Source of the DNA: Metaphire vulgaris
Lineage: Eukaryota; Annelida; Clitellata; Crassiclitellata; Megascolecidae
NCBI GenBank assembly: GCA_018105865.1
Contig: CM030840.1
Span: forward strand, 7,570,006 to 7,634,005
Length of the DNA stretch: 64,000 bases
Direction: 5' to 3'
Part shown: positions 12,718 through 24,740 of the stretch, one piece after another
How positions within the stretch are numbered: position 1 is the first letter of the stretch
Layout: each line of letters opens with the position of its first letter
Position numbers and translations under genes: made by a program
The notes under the pieces: model-generated
The model's database searches: none
The model's input: only the letters and a program-made list of their open reading frames with translations
What the model was told of the DNA's origin: nothing

Positions 12718-13526
12718 CAATGATACTTTACTTCCAAAAATAATTACTACTTTTACTCTTAATTTAGTTTTGGCTTCCTTATTTGACTTTCACTTTCAAT
12801 TACAGTTTTCAATGTCATTTAATTTCTATTTCAGTTATAATTTTACTTTGTAAATAATTGTTATTTTAATTTTACTTTTCCAAAATAAAATTACTTTCAC
12901 TTTTACTTTTACTTTTAAATACAGTTATATATATAATTATATATATATATATCATACCTTCCAGGCTTCCACTTCATTTATTTCATTTAGCAGCAGTAAC
13001 AGCCAGTCACTGGGCTAGTATGCTGAATGCACAGCATTATTATACAGTGCAACATATAACGAATACGAACGACTGCCACTTGCCACTGCATGCACAGAAA
13101 CATTTAGTGTAATACCTAAGCTGTCACTGTCAGACAGGAACAAATTCAAAATATGAGTGCAATGACTGCAAGTTTGCAATCAACTGGAAATGATTAAATA
13201 CGCAATGCTGCTGTAGAGCTTCATGAAGACACGCATCTCGAGACTTTTTGTGAGCCTGCGGAAGTACAAACAGTAGGCTTACGACCTGCCTAAACAACAG
13301 TCAGACATGAACATAAATTTGAAATAAAATGGGAGAAAATTATTTAAACAATTTTACTTCACCAAATAATTACTACTTTTACTTTTAATTCATTTTGGCG
13401 TCCTTATTTTACTTATACTTTCTATTACAGTTCTAAACTATATTTTACTTCGTATTTCAGTTTTACTGAACTGAATGCAAATACTTTTACTTTTATTTTC
13501 TATTTCAGTTCAGTAATATATCACTG
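12718..13526. mobile_element. probable hAT-type element with CTTTTA subterminal repeats
   Basis: The left end CAATGATACTTTAC and the complement of the right end, CAGTGATATATTAC, form an imperfect terminal inverted repeat. Both ends carry arrays of ACTTTTACTTTTA / TATTTCAGTT (12727-12930 and 13345-13510). The 8-bp flanks match poorly, so the exact ends are less certain. Confidence 0.55.
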
Positions 13527-13636
13527 CCCCTCCCCCAAATAAAAATCTCATCGGATTTACACGATTTGCACAAGTGACCCTGGATGGTCCGACCGGTGCA
13601 ATTGCACCGGTTTGCACCAATGTAGCTACGCCACTG
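13527..13636. mobile_element. hAT-type end fragment
   Basis: Ends in GCTACGCCACTG, the complement of the CAGTGGCGTAGC terminus seen intact at 23112. No matching left end was found. An inner palindrome CCGGTGCAATTGCACCGG lies at about 13590. Confidence 0.5.
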
Positions 13637-13960
13637 CGAGAAAATAGTAATGGCTACTAGCGTAAATGCTTTTAAAATGAACCTAAGTACTATAGGATAC
13701 ATCATACAAGAATGGTCTTGTATAGCTATTAGACTGTAGTTAAAATATTGTGGCAGTTATACAGTAATTGACTGCGGCATTTGTGCCAGTGTATACTGCA
13801 TAGTTCTGTTATTTGTACACACAAAGATAAGGAGACAAAGGGGAATACAGGATGGTAAAGAAAGAGATTACACAGCAAGACCATAATGTGGATGAATGGC
13901 TGGGTGAAACATAGTGGTTCTCACACAGGGCAGGCCGTACCGAACCACTCTAGACCCTGT

Positions 13961-13961
13961 A

Positions 13962-14040
<79 letters not shown>
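13961..14040. repeat. (ATT)n microsatellite
   Basis: About 80 bases of pure TTA/ATT. Confidence 0.95.
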
Positions 14041-14042
<2 letters not shown>

Positions 14043-14407
14043 TGCAAATGTCACTAAAACCTCAATCAATCGATGAGTTGAATTAGCTTATATATTGCTG
14101 AATACCGTCGTACCTGATTGAATTATGAAATAGATAAGCAGCGGTCGGCGTCTGATAATGCGCTAGTTATCAGTAGTTACCTTGCGCAATCTGAGTTTCT
14201 GCAATGTCTCATCATTACAGCAATTGGACTCGTAATTACTAATGTTAATGTTAATGTCTGTTAATGTGCGTCTATGCGTTTAACCGCAGCCAATGTGCGT
14301 TAATTCTTCCGATGTCTGTTCAGTGCTCAGACGCTGAATAATGCACGCGGCGGTCGAAAAGCAGACATTGAGCTCGATGCTCTGTCAACGACGGCATTCA
14401 CTCGACT

Positions 14408-14450
<43 letters not shown>
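14408..14450. repeat. (CAG)n trinucleotide repeat
   Basis: Fourteen CAG units followed by GTC-rich sequence. Both strands are open across it (poly-Ser on one strand, poly-Cys on the other), but neither frame has protein-like flanks. A role as 5' UTR or exon of the downstream gene cannot be excluded. Confidence 0.85.
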
Positions 14451-14453
<3 letters not shown>

Positions 14454-15676
14454 CGTCGTCGTCGTCTCTCGTTGGGGGGGGGTGGTTGTGGCGCAGCCGA
14501 GAACAGCGACGAATCTGAACAGAGTCGATCAGCCTCCCTCTGCAGGGCGTTTTCGCATTTAGTCAACAGTCACTCGACTGTGATCTTCCTCTCTTCCGAC
14601 GCTTGTTTGGGCGACGAACAATTGCTTCGTATTATCTGACGATATTCAACACAGAGGGAGACACTCTTCGGGATATTTCTCCCTCGACCATCAACTACGC
14701 CAAAAGGTATTCAGTTAACGATCTCAAATCATGCATACAATACAAGCTCTTACTGACTTCATCAAACTGTGAACTTGAGTAATGGGCGGAGATTATACTA
14801 TTTTAAGGCAGACTTACTGCTTTTGTCCACGTGAGCTTTGAGAAGAATATTGACGTCATTCACTTGAAGGAGACACGTGATCTTCGTCACGTAGAAATCA
14901 GGGGCAGCGTTAAATGATGAGTGGCGGTCGCTTGATGCATCGTTCGAGGCCAAAGGGTCAAGATACCAATTCCTCGGCAACCCGAAGGACGATTCGATTC
15001 GCTGCTTATCTCCATGGCAGCAATTCCATAGCAACGATACCGTCGTTGTCTGAATGCTGTCTCTAATGAGAATCTGAAAACGATATTTGTGCGTGTGTTT
15101 GGTTTGTTGCCTTTTGGCCAAGAAATGAATGTCTTCTTAATGAGGTCCTACTGAGCAAAGGAATGGAAATCTCACCCGATGGACAGTGCCAAGGCGTAAG
15201 CATCTCATCTGCGAGAAGAATCTTTAGTCATCTGACGATCAAATCAATCGACGACGACCAACGACTTCAAGCAGTTGCGACAACGCTGATCGTCTTCCGT
15301 TTACTTAACAGCATTTAAAACTAATTCAGTGCTGAGATATTTTTGCTCTGCAGTTGCAAAACATCGCCAGATGCTGCTCTGTCAGTTGAAAAAGCTGATC
15401 AAAATGGTTTTTCCATGAGAAAACCCTCCATGAAATTCGGTGGAAGATAGCTCAATAACTCTCTCCTATGATGTAATCGCCTGTGATTTCACCCACAGAT
15501 TATCCACAATTTTCATTCAAATAAACATAACCTATACAAATTGCACGAGAAGAGTAAATAAATTAAAATCGAGTGATCGAACGAGCGAAGGAACGAATAA
15601 CTGGACAAACGAACGAAAGAGAGAAGAATTGAATTAGCAAATCTACCAATAATTAGCAATCTGATATTCGTTTGCA
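14451..15676. other. non-coding, nothing recognised
   Basis: Unique-looking and somewhat GC-richer than its surroundings up to about 15300. No exon could be supported. Confidence 0.35.
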
Positions 15677-15691
15677 GGTGTGTGTGTGTGT

Positions 15692-15740
<49 letters not shown>
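15677..15740. repeat. (GT)n-(GA)n microsatellite
   Basis: Short GT run then about 50 bases of GA. Confidence 0.95.
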
Positions 15741-15742
<2 letters not shown>

Positions 15743-16106
15743 GACAGTAAACGTCGTCAGTTTGGTCACAGGTTCCACTGCGCAAGACCACAATGGCAAT
15801 GAAAAGTGAAAACTGGTGGAAGGGCTTTCTCCTTGGAACGAAACAGCGACCGACGAGATGTCAGAGGGACTCAGCCCCCTCTATCGGGCTCCTCAAACAC
15901 AGTCACAGTCTCAACGCAAGATTTCAGGTGAAACATTATGACAATGCCACTGCCACATGTCTCACTAAGCGAAACAGGACGAGTTCTCTCTTTCTATGTA
16001 TGCCTCTGTCTGTCTGCCTGTCTGTCTCCCTCTCTCTGACCATCAGATAATTAATTGATTAGCGCAATTTCTTCTCGATTGTTGCTTAGAAGTATCCAGT
16101 CTGGCT

Positions 16107-16157
<51 letters not shown>

Positions 16158-16377
16158 GATAGTGGCAATGATGCCGACACCGAAATTGCTCGTAGATTCG
16201 CTTAAAGTTCCTATCCTATGGAGTGGCAGCGTTTCGCAGCTCACACCCATTGAGAGAACAGAAGGAAAGGAAAAGATCACAGAGAGAATGGATTCGCTCG
16301 ATCGGCCTCAATATTCTCATAACGGCCGATCTAAAAATAATTTCTGTTTAATGAGAAATGGGCAACGAATTTTATAT
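15741..16377. other. non-coding with a (GATT)n microsatellite at 16108-16157
   Basis: The tetranucleotide run has 12 or more GATT units. Nothing else recognised. Confidence 0.6.
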
Positions 16378-16853
16378 GGGTCAGGACAACTGGGTAACGC
16401 CGACTGGGCCCCGGACAACTGGGTAACGGGACATCTGGGTAACGGGATATCTGGGTCCCGCACCATCGAACTGGTAAAGCCTAAAATAAATGAGGGTTTG
16501 TTGTAAAACTTCGGGCGGTCTTCTTTCTGTCATCGGTCATCGGTACAAATTCTTAATGGGAGGTGCTATTTCTTTGATCGTAAATACGTCGGTCTTCTTT
16601 AAAATCGGCTACAAATTCAGTACGTCGAAAAATCATTTTGCAGCCCCTTTGATCTTGTGCTATTGACGACTTGGTCAGAAGATGTTGTGACCCAGAAACT
16701 GAGAAAATTAAACAAAACCTCCAACACCACGCGCTGCAAGCATCCTTTAGCAAGGTCAGACAGTGACGCAAACAGCAATAACGTCACGATATCGTGGCTA
16801 CGCCGTAAGTTAATTCTGACCAATCGTCAAAGACTAAATTAAAATTTTAATGT

Positions 16854-17787
16854 TTGACGGTTGACACAGTTACAGTCTTCAGCTCGGATTTACTTCGTAT
16901 TAAATGTATTTCAAGGTTACAAACTTTAGTTAATTTTTTAATCACGCAGCGAGAAAAGCTGTCCGATGCAGAGTATCGCAAAACCGTCAAAACGCGCAGC
17001 CCAGAGAGACTCCGACTTTTAAAAAATACAACTAGTCGTAATAATATTAATCATACATGTATGTGCGAAATTTTTCAAAATTTAATAATAGCTTTGAAAA
17101 CAATGTTTTCAACTCCTGTAAGTATGGCATCTGGAGAAAGATGTTTCTCGCGATTAAAACTTATAAAACACTATTTTAGGTCGACGATGAGCCAAGAACG
17201 ATTAACTGACAGCCATTCTCTCAATCTATCATATTAAAATCCTTATCTGAATGTCTAACCTTCAAGCGTTCTGATTGTTGACTATTGCTAGATAATCAGT
17301 GTCGCGATAAATAAAATATTGGTAATTTTAGTCCTCCTATGCGTTGGTGGGCGATGTTTAGAAGACGACGTTGCTATTGGTAACAATTGTTCGTAGTTTA
17401 GCACGGTTTAGTCGAGTCATTGCAGCGTCAACAGGGCGTGCGAACGTTGCTAAACAATTGTTTCTGAGGTAGTTGCGCAATTTTAACAACATTTTAACGT
17501 ACAAAAAATAATCACAAATAACAGTTGCGTGATTTTAACGTACATAGGCCTAATTATTACGTAGCGCAGAGCTTGGCTGAGGTGGCGATCATTGTAATGT
17601 TGTTCAGCGTAATTCAATGATTGGTATTAGGTATAGGTATTGGATTAGTATTACCCTGCACTGCAGCGAAGCGAGCATCTTTCTAGTTTACTGTGAAGAC
17701 TTCTACAAAATAGATGTTGCCGATATTGCTAAAGAATTTGTTGCAGCCAAAGTGCGCCATCTTGGCTATTTAAGTGATCTATCGTGA
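16854..17787 (+). pseudogene. hAT transposase, C-terminal part, interrupted
   Basis: The frame at 16854-17231 contains the hAT C-terminal dimerisation region, with the hallmark run SMASGERCFSRLKLIK (about 17122-17170) and MSQERL shortly after. The natural sequence stops at 17231, where a minus-strand repeat begins. After that repeat, at 17689-17787, translation resumes with the expected C-terminal tail (DVADIAKEFVAAKVRHL) and its own TGA. The catalytic N-terminal two thirds and the BED finger are not recognisable upstream. Host genes related to this family exist, but the flanking inverted repeats here argue for a dead transposon. Confidence 0.8.
17232..17688 (-). mobile_element. GCTCGCTTCGCTCGC repeat family, minus copy
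   Basis: Complement of the repeats at 40671-41368 and 60690-61192. It starts (minus strand) with CTAGAAAGATGCTCGCTTCG, contains GTACGTTAAAAT and GAACAATTGTTACCAATAGC blocks, and ends with AAGGATTTTAATA. It sits inside the hAT transposase frame. Confidence 0.85.
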
Positions 17788-18020
17788 GGCTTTAATCATT
17801 CTTTGAACACTTTTTGAGACGTGAGTCATGTGATGTTACGAAGGAGAATTACTAATATATTAAGCAGCTGAAATAATCACCTCTTTGTTTAGATAATCAG
17901 TGTTAAATAAAATGTTGCTAATAAAGGAAATCCTAGCCGTGTTTAGGCAATGTATAAATAGAACAGAAATGCTAAACAGAATCTATGAGACGGGAACAAT
18001 TAAACAATCTTAGTATTATA

Positions 18021-18027
<7 letters not shown>

Positions 18028-18071
<44 letters not shown>

Positions 18072-18141
18072 TCAGGTCAGGGGCGGCCATGGACCCGCTT
18101 GCCTAGGGCATTCCTGACGAAGGTCTTATATATAAAATATT

Positions 18142-18177
<36 letters not shown>
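18028..18177. repeat. two (TA)n microsatellites flanking about 78 bp
   Basis: TA runs at 18028-18066 and 18145-18177. Confidence 0.9.
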
Positions 18178-18179
<2 letters not shown>

Positions 18180-18609
18180 CTCATATACTTCATTCCCAAG
18201 GTCTTATGAGAAAAAATGTGTCCAGACAAAAAATTAATGTGTGTACAAACAGTATATATATGCATCAACACCATTCATCAACACCATTCTCTCTTTCTCT
18301 ATTGTGTGGGGCCCAGATGTCCCGTTACCCAGAAGTCCCGTTACCCAGTTGCCGGGCCCAGTTGTCCAGAGCCCAATCGGCGGTACCCAGTTGTCGCGGA
18401 CCGCTTTTAACCCGATTCACACTTTGTTTGGCACAGAGAACCTGACGTCAGTTGAAATTCATGCATGACTGTGGTCTTATGACAGCTCTTCACTGACCGA
18501 GTCCAGTTCTCAATGATGAAACACTTAGAAAATTCGGTGATCAAGCGCTGAATGATTAGTTTTCAGTCATTTATTCATCCGTATTCAATAACCAATCTTA
18601 TTTGGTTAA

Positions 18610-18810
18610 AATCTTACATTCAAAAGTGTACACGATAAGTGTGTATCAAAGTCTGAATCTTCAAAGTGTGATTGTGGTGTCCCGCAAGACTTTGTCCTTG
18701 GTCCCTAATCCTCACGCTATGTTTAGTCGCTTCTCTTGGCCACCTCCTTGTTAAGTACATTGCTTGGTATCATGTGTATCATTTGTATGCTGATTATACA
18801 CAGGAACGAC
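18610..18810 (+). mobile_element. LINE reverse transcriptase fragment
   Basis: Translation in two frames gives a degraded GVPQGSVLGP-type block (18675-18705), then LLVKYIAWYHVYHLYADYTQ (about 18745-18805), the catalytic box in the form YADY. The pattern is that of Jockey/CR1-like elements. Short and frameshifted. Confidence 0.75.
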
Positions 18811-19922
18811 ATTCCGGAACCTTTTGCTCCAGAATTTTGCGTGCTTTTGGAATTAAATTAAATTAATTATTCTTATGACTTTTCAAATCTCACCCAACGC
18901 GTTAGCGACTGCACTGTTTCATCCAGAAATTTAACCGTAGCAAAATTACAGCTTTTGATAATGTGACACTCCCAGGCTCTTAAGATCCGTCTAGATTTGC
19001 ATATTATCTGATGCGTTCTGAGGGAAATCCCTGAATTTTAATAACGCCTGAATGTCTGATCATGTGCAGTTGAATTGTCGCGTTGTTCGAGTGAAACTAA
19101 CTTACAAATGCTGCAATCAGATCCAGTCTGACAGATGAGTATCCTGAAGCTTACCATTAGCCTAATCAATAATTAATAGCCTATGATCCATAATGGCATG
19201 CAATACAGCTGCACAGTCTCATCAGCACAGCCAATACAGACGCTCTCTACGCCAAAATGGCTCAAGACTAACAAGTGCAATATTTACTTTCGTTACAATT
19301 GCCTCCTTCCATTCTGCTTTTCATTCCAGTTGGCAAAAGGTTTCATCTGAGAATGATGTTTAGTCAATTTTGCTCTTTCTCTAATTCGTGTTTCTAATCT
19401 GTCTTTATGTCTCAAATTTCTATAATACGTCCACTAGATACCTTCTTCATTTTACAGATCTAAGATGCAGAGGTAAGAAGTTGTTTGATCAAGTTGTTGA
19501 GCACACAGTCACAGTTGTCTTGGCAGTCGACTTTTCGTTTGCTGAGATCTTCTTTTTACAGTCGTTTATCTTCTGAAAGTCTTCCGAGATGAATTTCGTC
19601 AAATCTATTTTAAAACTTCCGATAGCGCTAATATAATAATCCCAATTCAGTTCTCTTACGGTAATACCTATGCAGCTTAATACTTTTCAAGTTCCTTTAT
19701 TTTGATTTTTGATGGTAAATTCAACTGCTGCTCAAATATCGACCATAATTTTCAAGTGCAATATTCGCCAAAATTGCGTTTAATGCTGGACAGACGACTG
19801 CCCGCTTGCTTTGGTCGTTTACTTTGCAACATTCCTCTTGGATTTATGGCTGCAAAATCACAAAAGGAGCGCTCATCATCTATGCATGCACCGGTGACAG
19901 TGAGCTTCTCTTTTCCTCTATA

Positions 19923-19953
<31 letters not shown>

Positions 19954-20730
19954 AGCAGCGATGTCCCATGCAGGATCAAAATCCAGTGACAACTCAGTCC
20001 GTGACTCTGCAATCCTAAATGGTGAAGATCGTTGCCTGTGAAAATGAGTGCTAACAGAGGCCTACGTGATATTGATTTTTGGAGATATTCTGAAGAACGA
20101 GAATTTCCAATCCTAATTCACTGCTGGATCGTCCGAGCGGATTAATCAGTTTCTTCCTCAAAATGGCATCTCATTCGTTACAGTCGAATCGATTAATCTC
20201 GCCGTCGCCGTCGCGTCCTTCGGCCGCCGGCCAGCGGCGGCCCCTTCAGCCCTCGCCCTTCCCCGCCTCCCTTCCCCGTCGGAGCCAAATACATCAGCGT
20301 CAGTATTTCGTTGTTCTGCTTACCGAAGCGCAAACGGAACTGTTTTATAGATGTACTGGCGATTCATCTGGAATGGCAATGGCAGTCGGATCGTAATCAT
20401 TTCCAAATCTCGAATGATCGACGACACAGCACCAGGACATAAATCAGGGCTTAAGCCCTGGACGCCAGCCGCACTCTTAGCGTCCGTCTGGAGACCTGCG
20501 TTGCAGTCCCTGCGCCGTATACGTTGTCCAGTGAAACGAACTAATTCCTCGATCTCTCTCTACGGCGTCAGCTCATGGCTGCTAGGCAATTAATCGCCAA
20601 GCAGACTTGCCGATGATCGTTGAATACTCGATGACCAGTCGATTGAAAGTGCGACTCTTGGATGTTGAGACTGGGACTTTGGCCACCACACCAAGACGTC
20701 CCATACCTGTGGGATGCCGTTCTCCTCGTC
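18811..20730. other. non-coding; short CAT/CAG repeat at 19923-19958
   Basis: A GC-rich patch at 20190-20290 is open for 77 codons from 20163, but the frame is Pro/Ser/Arg-biased and lacks splice or homology support, so it is not called. Confidence 0.35.
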
Positions 20731-20953
20731 CAGTGGCGTCGCTAGGGTTGGTGTCACCCAGTGCGGTAAAATCGTGGTGTCACCCATTCAGACTTGGGGA
20801 CCTCTTCTAACTCTTTTAAATCTTCTTATTTCTTATTTTTCATTCTCAAATACCGTGACAAGCAAAAAAAGGTCATCCTTGTTTGGTGTCACCCCCTAGA
20901 TGGTGTCACCCGGTGCGGTCCGCATCCCCCGCACTCCCCTCTCGACACCACTG
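20731..20953. mobile_element. hAT-type element, CAGTGGCGTCG family, copy 1
   Basis: 223 bp. Ends CAGTGGCGTCG and (complement) CAGTGGTGTCG. The 8-bp flanks TCCTCGTC (20723-20730) and TCCCCGTC (20954-20961) differ at one base. Internal tandem GGTGTCACCC units and the GACAAGCAAAAAAAGGTC motif at about 20857. Close copy of 39062-39267. Confidence 0.93.
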
Positions 20954-21577
20954 TCCCCGTCAAAATGGCAACAGAACGATGGAGATAAACAGCTGCTGTT
21001 TACATTCGCTCCTTATCTGCAGATTATAAATTCCATATTGACAAATAAGAAAAAATTACTACGTCCATTAGATTTGGCTTCCAGAAGAGAGACAAAATGT
21101 AACCAATAAACCATCTGAATTACATGTATTCTTAAGCAGCATGGAGACATGCTGAGACTGAGAAACACTGCGAATGGATCAGGGCGTTCGCTTTCATTTT
21201 GGCTGAAACGTCACTGGTCTGTGTCCTTCGTGTCCAGATCCCAATTTCCTAAATCATTCTCTCACGAAATATTAGCGCAGAGAAGACTTCGAAGGCATGT
21301 GAAGCGACGCATCAACACCTGCATTAAGACGCTTCTGTTTGCGTGCTAGACATTCACATCTGGAGATCTATCATTCCAGTTAATGTAACCTTTGGCTAAT
21401 CGAACAGGACGAACGCCCGCCCATCTACCTCAACATCTCCCCCCACTCTATAATCACACGCCGACTCAACGACAGGTCAACTCTATTAGCAGCAGCAGCA
21501 GCAGATTAGCAAACAATACGACCACGCACAATCCGTCCTTTAGCTCCTTCGTCCATTGCGCAGCAGCGCTACAGTTA

Positions 21578-21651
<74 letters not shown>

Positions 21652-22159
21652 GTTGTTTTGAATTCACTCCATCGGTGTTGAGCGCTATACAAATGCGTAG
21701 CCGTATTCATTTCCATTGGTCTCAAAGCAAATCAGCTTTGGTCAGAAATGAAAACTTGCATACAAAAAATAACAAATGCCGCGAAATGTACGCTTATGTT
21801 TCTGATGACCCTTCCTCTTCCTTATCTCGTGAAAAAGGGCAATTAAATCTATTAATTGAATGAAAACACGGAAATACGACTTAACGTACGTAGCTAAGAA
21901 TTTAATTAGGAAATGAATTGAAACTGAGGCTCGCGTGTTAAGCTCTAATGAGACTTGATTTCGATTTCGAGAGTCAATATATCTGGTAAGTATGTATCAT
22001 TTGATTCGAGCCTTTCTGACCGCAGCAGCGTATAACTATAAGAGTTTTCGTGTCTCTGCGTCTATGCCGTGGAGCATTGTTGCTCGCGATTAAACTGAGC
22101 TGACAGTCCGAGGTTACTATACTTACCAAACCATATCGCGATTTAAAGTGGCTTAGCAG
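20954..22159. other. non-coding with a (CT)n microsatellite at 21578-21649
   Basis: Apart from the pure CT run of about 70 bases, nothing recognised. Confidence 0.6.
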
Positions 22160-22445
22160 GTCGGGAAGTTAGCAGAATGGTAACAACGTTGGGTGATGGA
22201 GCAGGAGGTCGCGGGTTCGTGTCCCGCAGGAGCCCAAAAGTTTCGTGGTAGTAAAATGAGGAGCAGTGGTAAAAATCCCTGCTATAAGTCAAACAGGTAC
22301 GCTACGCGATACACTAGCCCCTTATCGGTGGCATTGCACGCCTGGCTGAGGGCTATAGCAACGGAGATCAGCGCGCCCTATGAGCCCGTGAGGCTCGGGA
22401 AGGACTTTGACTTAGACTTTTTTGAGGAGGCTTTAGTGCCTGTGT
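22160..22445 (+). mobile_element. tRNA-derived SINE, copy 1
   Basis: The head has Pol III promoter boxes: A box TAGCAGAATGG (22170-22180) and B box GGTTCGTGTCC (22214-22224). The arms around it fold like a tRNA ending in GGAGCCC, followed by a non-tRNA body with AGATCAGCGC and a GGACTTTGACTT tail. A relative lies on the minus strand at 29596-29880. The mutated arms make a functional tRNA unlikely. Confidence 0.75.
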
Positions 22446-22621
22446 GAAAGTCACCAGGGGCGCTAACGGACCCGAACCTCGCTCAATCAGCCTACCGCTC
22501 CAGCACGTAACCCACTCTGCCATCTTCCGTCCCCTACTTACTTTGGGTATTCTGAAGTTTTGCTTTCTTCAGCAGCAAAGACATTAAATTGACAGTCATT
22601 TGTTTAATTCTTTGTTTACAG

Positions 22622-22685
22622 AATGACGAAGGAACCGATGACATCACCGATGCGTCATCGAAGGAAGATCCGTTCGACGATGACG
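22622..22685 (+). CDS. candidate small coding exon, possibly of the ZNF804-like gene
   Basis: A pyrimidine-rich tract ending TTTACAG precedes the exon and a GTGAGC donor follows. One frame codes an acidic peptide (NDEGTDDITDASSKEDPFDDD) with no stop; a second frame is also open and starts ATG. In the acidic frame the exon begins in phase 0 and ends in phase 1, which fits the candidate exon at 42506-42594. There is no homology to confirm it. It stands alone among non-coding DNA, so it could also be an exon of a different gene. Confidence 0.45.
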
Positions 22686-23111
22686 GTGAGCTTCGTTCGT
22701 CGTCTCATTCGCTCTCAGAGATCCGATGCTATAGATGATGATCTTGTGAGACTGTGATCGGAAGTGAGTGAGAGACGGGGGCGAAGATTCTATTTACTTT
22801 GTCTAAGGCTCTAAGCCACGGACGTCACGTTGTCAAGAGTTTTCCCTTCTGATTGACCAATTTAATATCTGGAATTAACATTTAGCATTCAAATGTTTCA
22901 GGCAAATGATTTGCTGAAATTCTGATGGCCTGTCGAATTCGACGCTTCGATTATTTTGAATATATCCGCTTCAAACTTTATGCCTACTTGACTACTTCCG
23001 AAACATTTAGTGAAACAGTCGATATTCTGCTTCTTGCTCGGGGTTAGGGGCTTAGTTCTGGTCGAGGAGACTGCCCCGTGTGGTCTAGAATTCTGATTTC
23101 TACCTGTCTCC

Positions 23112-23439
23112 CAGTGGCGTAGCCATGATTTTCCGAAGGGGTGGGGTATGGTTTTCATGATTCCCAACTTCGGAAAATTCTGACAACCAAAAATGGTGTC
23201 ATGATGATTCGCATGATTAACAACGCGGTGAAAATTTCGATAAGCGAAAAAGGTCGTCAACTATTATTTCGCTTCAATGGGTGAATTGTATGGGTATATG
23301 AACGCGTACAACTATATTGATCCGCACTAAAAAAATGGTCGAACAGCCAAGGAGGTTTAACCTCCAAAATTCCCCGTGGCTACACTGAGAACAGCTAAGA
23401 AGGGTGCTTATCCCCCAACCCCCTTTGGCTACGCCACTG
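23112..23439. mobile_element. hAT-type element (CAGTGGCGTAGCCA)
   Basis: 328 bp. 14-bp terminal inverted repeats CAGTGGCGTAGCCA. Perfect 8-bp duplication CTGTCTCC at 23104-23111 and 23440-23447. Contains a partial GCGAAAAAGGTCGTC motif at about 23245. Confidence 0.95.
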
Positions 23440-23604
23440 CTGTCTCCGACTGCCCTCAATGCCTCATAGAAGGTTGAAGATGAAACATTTCTTTGCCAGA
23501 CGCGTCTGTTATAGACCGGGTCTATGTACGTGGAGCTCCGCAGTGCCCAAGTAAGGACGTCGCCTCACGTCCACAGTGGCCATTGGATTAAGGACGATTG
23601 CGTA

Positions 23605-23608
<4 letters not shown>

Positions 23609-23651
<43 letters not shown>
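23609..23651. repeat. (GA)n microsatellite
   Basis: About 43 bases of pure GA. Confidence 0.95.
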
Positions 23652-23656
<5 letters not shown>

Positions 23657-24516
23657 GAGCTTTATCTTAAATACAGTGTTTGTTAGATTTATAACTCTGA
23701 AGCTATTTCGCTTCTATTGGTGCAGAGATGACGATTGTACAGTCAACGAGTGAGCGTAGCTTAGATCCGACCTCTGTTCTTCGTTCTTATAAACGCGCAT
23801 TTAGAAATGTACGCAAATAGACAGGCGCTCGTATTTAGAAAGTCCGCCGAATTGAATTATGCCCAACAGTTCTTGCTGGTTCTGATGACTCCGAAATGGC
23901 GTAGAATTCATGTCGTTGTGCAAAACTTCGCCTGATTTTTCTTAGTTGCTATTTACCAGAGTCAGTTGAGGAGGATGAAAACGAATAAGAAAGAAAGAAA
24001 CTTATTCGAATGATTGGCGGTTGAGTTAGTTTTAAAATATTCATTTAATGTAAGAGACATCAATGCAAACGCTCAAAGAGAGGACTCGTAATATTAATCG
24101 ACTAATGTGCCCAGTTAGACAGGGCTAACGATGTTGCTCTGACGAATAAGCGCAGTCTCAACGCAATAATTCAATACATCAGACGTTTGACATGGGGGGG
24201 GGGAGAACGCGACTGGGAATAATAAGTCTCTCCGCCGCCGGAACAAAGAGACCTGCACCGCACGTGACTTACACCAGACGCACGCAATGAACGCCTGCGG
24301 CGCATGCAGTGCTGCACTATTGTGCAATGTGCATGCATTTACTATGCACGAGTCACTTTCTAAGTGCGAGCTTTGCTACTTATCCTGGCATTTATCTTAA
24401 AATCTTTCTTATATACTTATCTACTGTTCCCTTCTCGTATGCAGTAAGTTTCCTCCAAGTACTCTTATTCACAACGATACGAGAAAGAATTAAGAACAAA
24501 ACAAATACATGCAAAC
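23652..24516. other. non-coding, nothing recognised
   Basis: Includes a G-run at 24196-24204; no gene supported. Confidence 0.35.
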
Positions 24517-24740
24517 ATTGATACGGAGAAAATGAACTTCTTCGTGCACGTATGCAGGACGGAAGACAACAGACTGGTGAAGAAGATCATGCTGGGAACA
24601 ATGGATGGAGAAAATCGAAGAGGCAGACCGAGAAGAGAGTGGTTGGACGATATTCGTGGATTAGGGGGGAAGCGGAGCTGCACACACTAACCAGAGCTAC
24701 ACTGGACAGAGAAAGTGTGGCGACCATGTGCCACAGATAG
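24517..24740 (+). mobile_element. LINE 3' end fragment
   Basis: Translation of 24550-24665 gives the C-terminal signature of many non-LTR elements: RTEDNRLVKKIMLG, then ENRRGRPRREWLDDI. A basic, Trp-containing segment and an ATT-rich tail follow. No reverse-transcriptase core remains. Confidence 0.7.

Larger units (their letters stand above)
16378..18404 (+). mobile_element. decayed transposase-bearing hAT element with CTGGGTAACGGGAC subterminal repeats
   Basis: The left end (16378-16470) has repeated GACAACTGGGTAACG / GGGACATCTGGGTAACGGG units. The right end (18310-18404) has the same units inverted and in the same order, so the two ends form a long terminal inverted repeat of about 90 bp. 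Between them lies a hAT transposase remnant (16854-17787). I could not find a clean 8-bp target duplication, so the outer limits are approximate. The repeat at 17232-17688 and two (TA)n tracts are later additions. Confidence 0.75.

Noticed and set aside
14327..14566. Two overlapping ORFs with poly-Cys and poly-Ser
   Set aside because: Both arise from reading a (CAG)n repeat on the two strands; the flanks show no protein-like sequence.
20163..20396. ORF starting with ATG in a GC-rich patch
   Set aside because: Pro/Ser/Arg composition follows base composition; no splice-site or homology support.
22160..22240. Functional tRNA gene
   Set aside because: Pol III boxes are present, but the arms are mutated and the sequence continues into a SINE body that has a second copy in the window.
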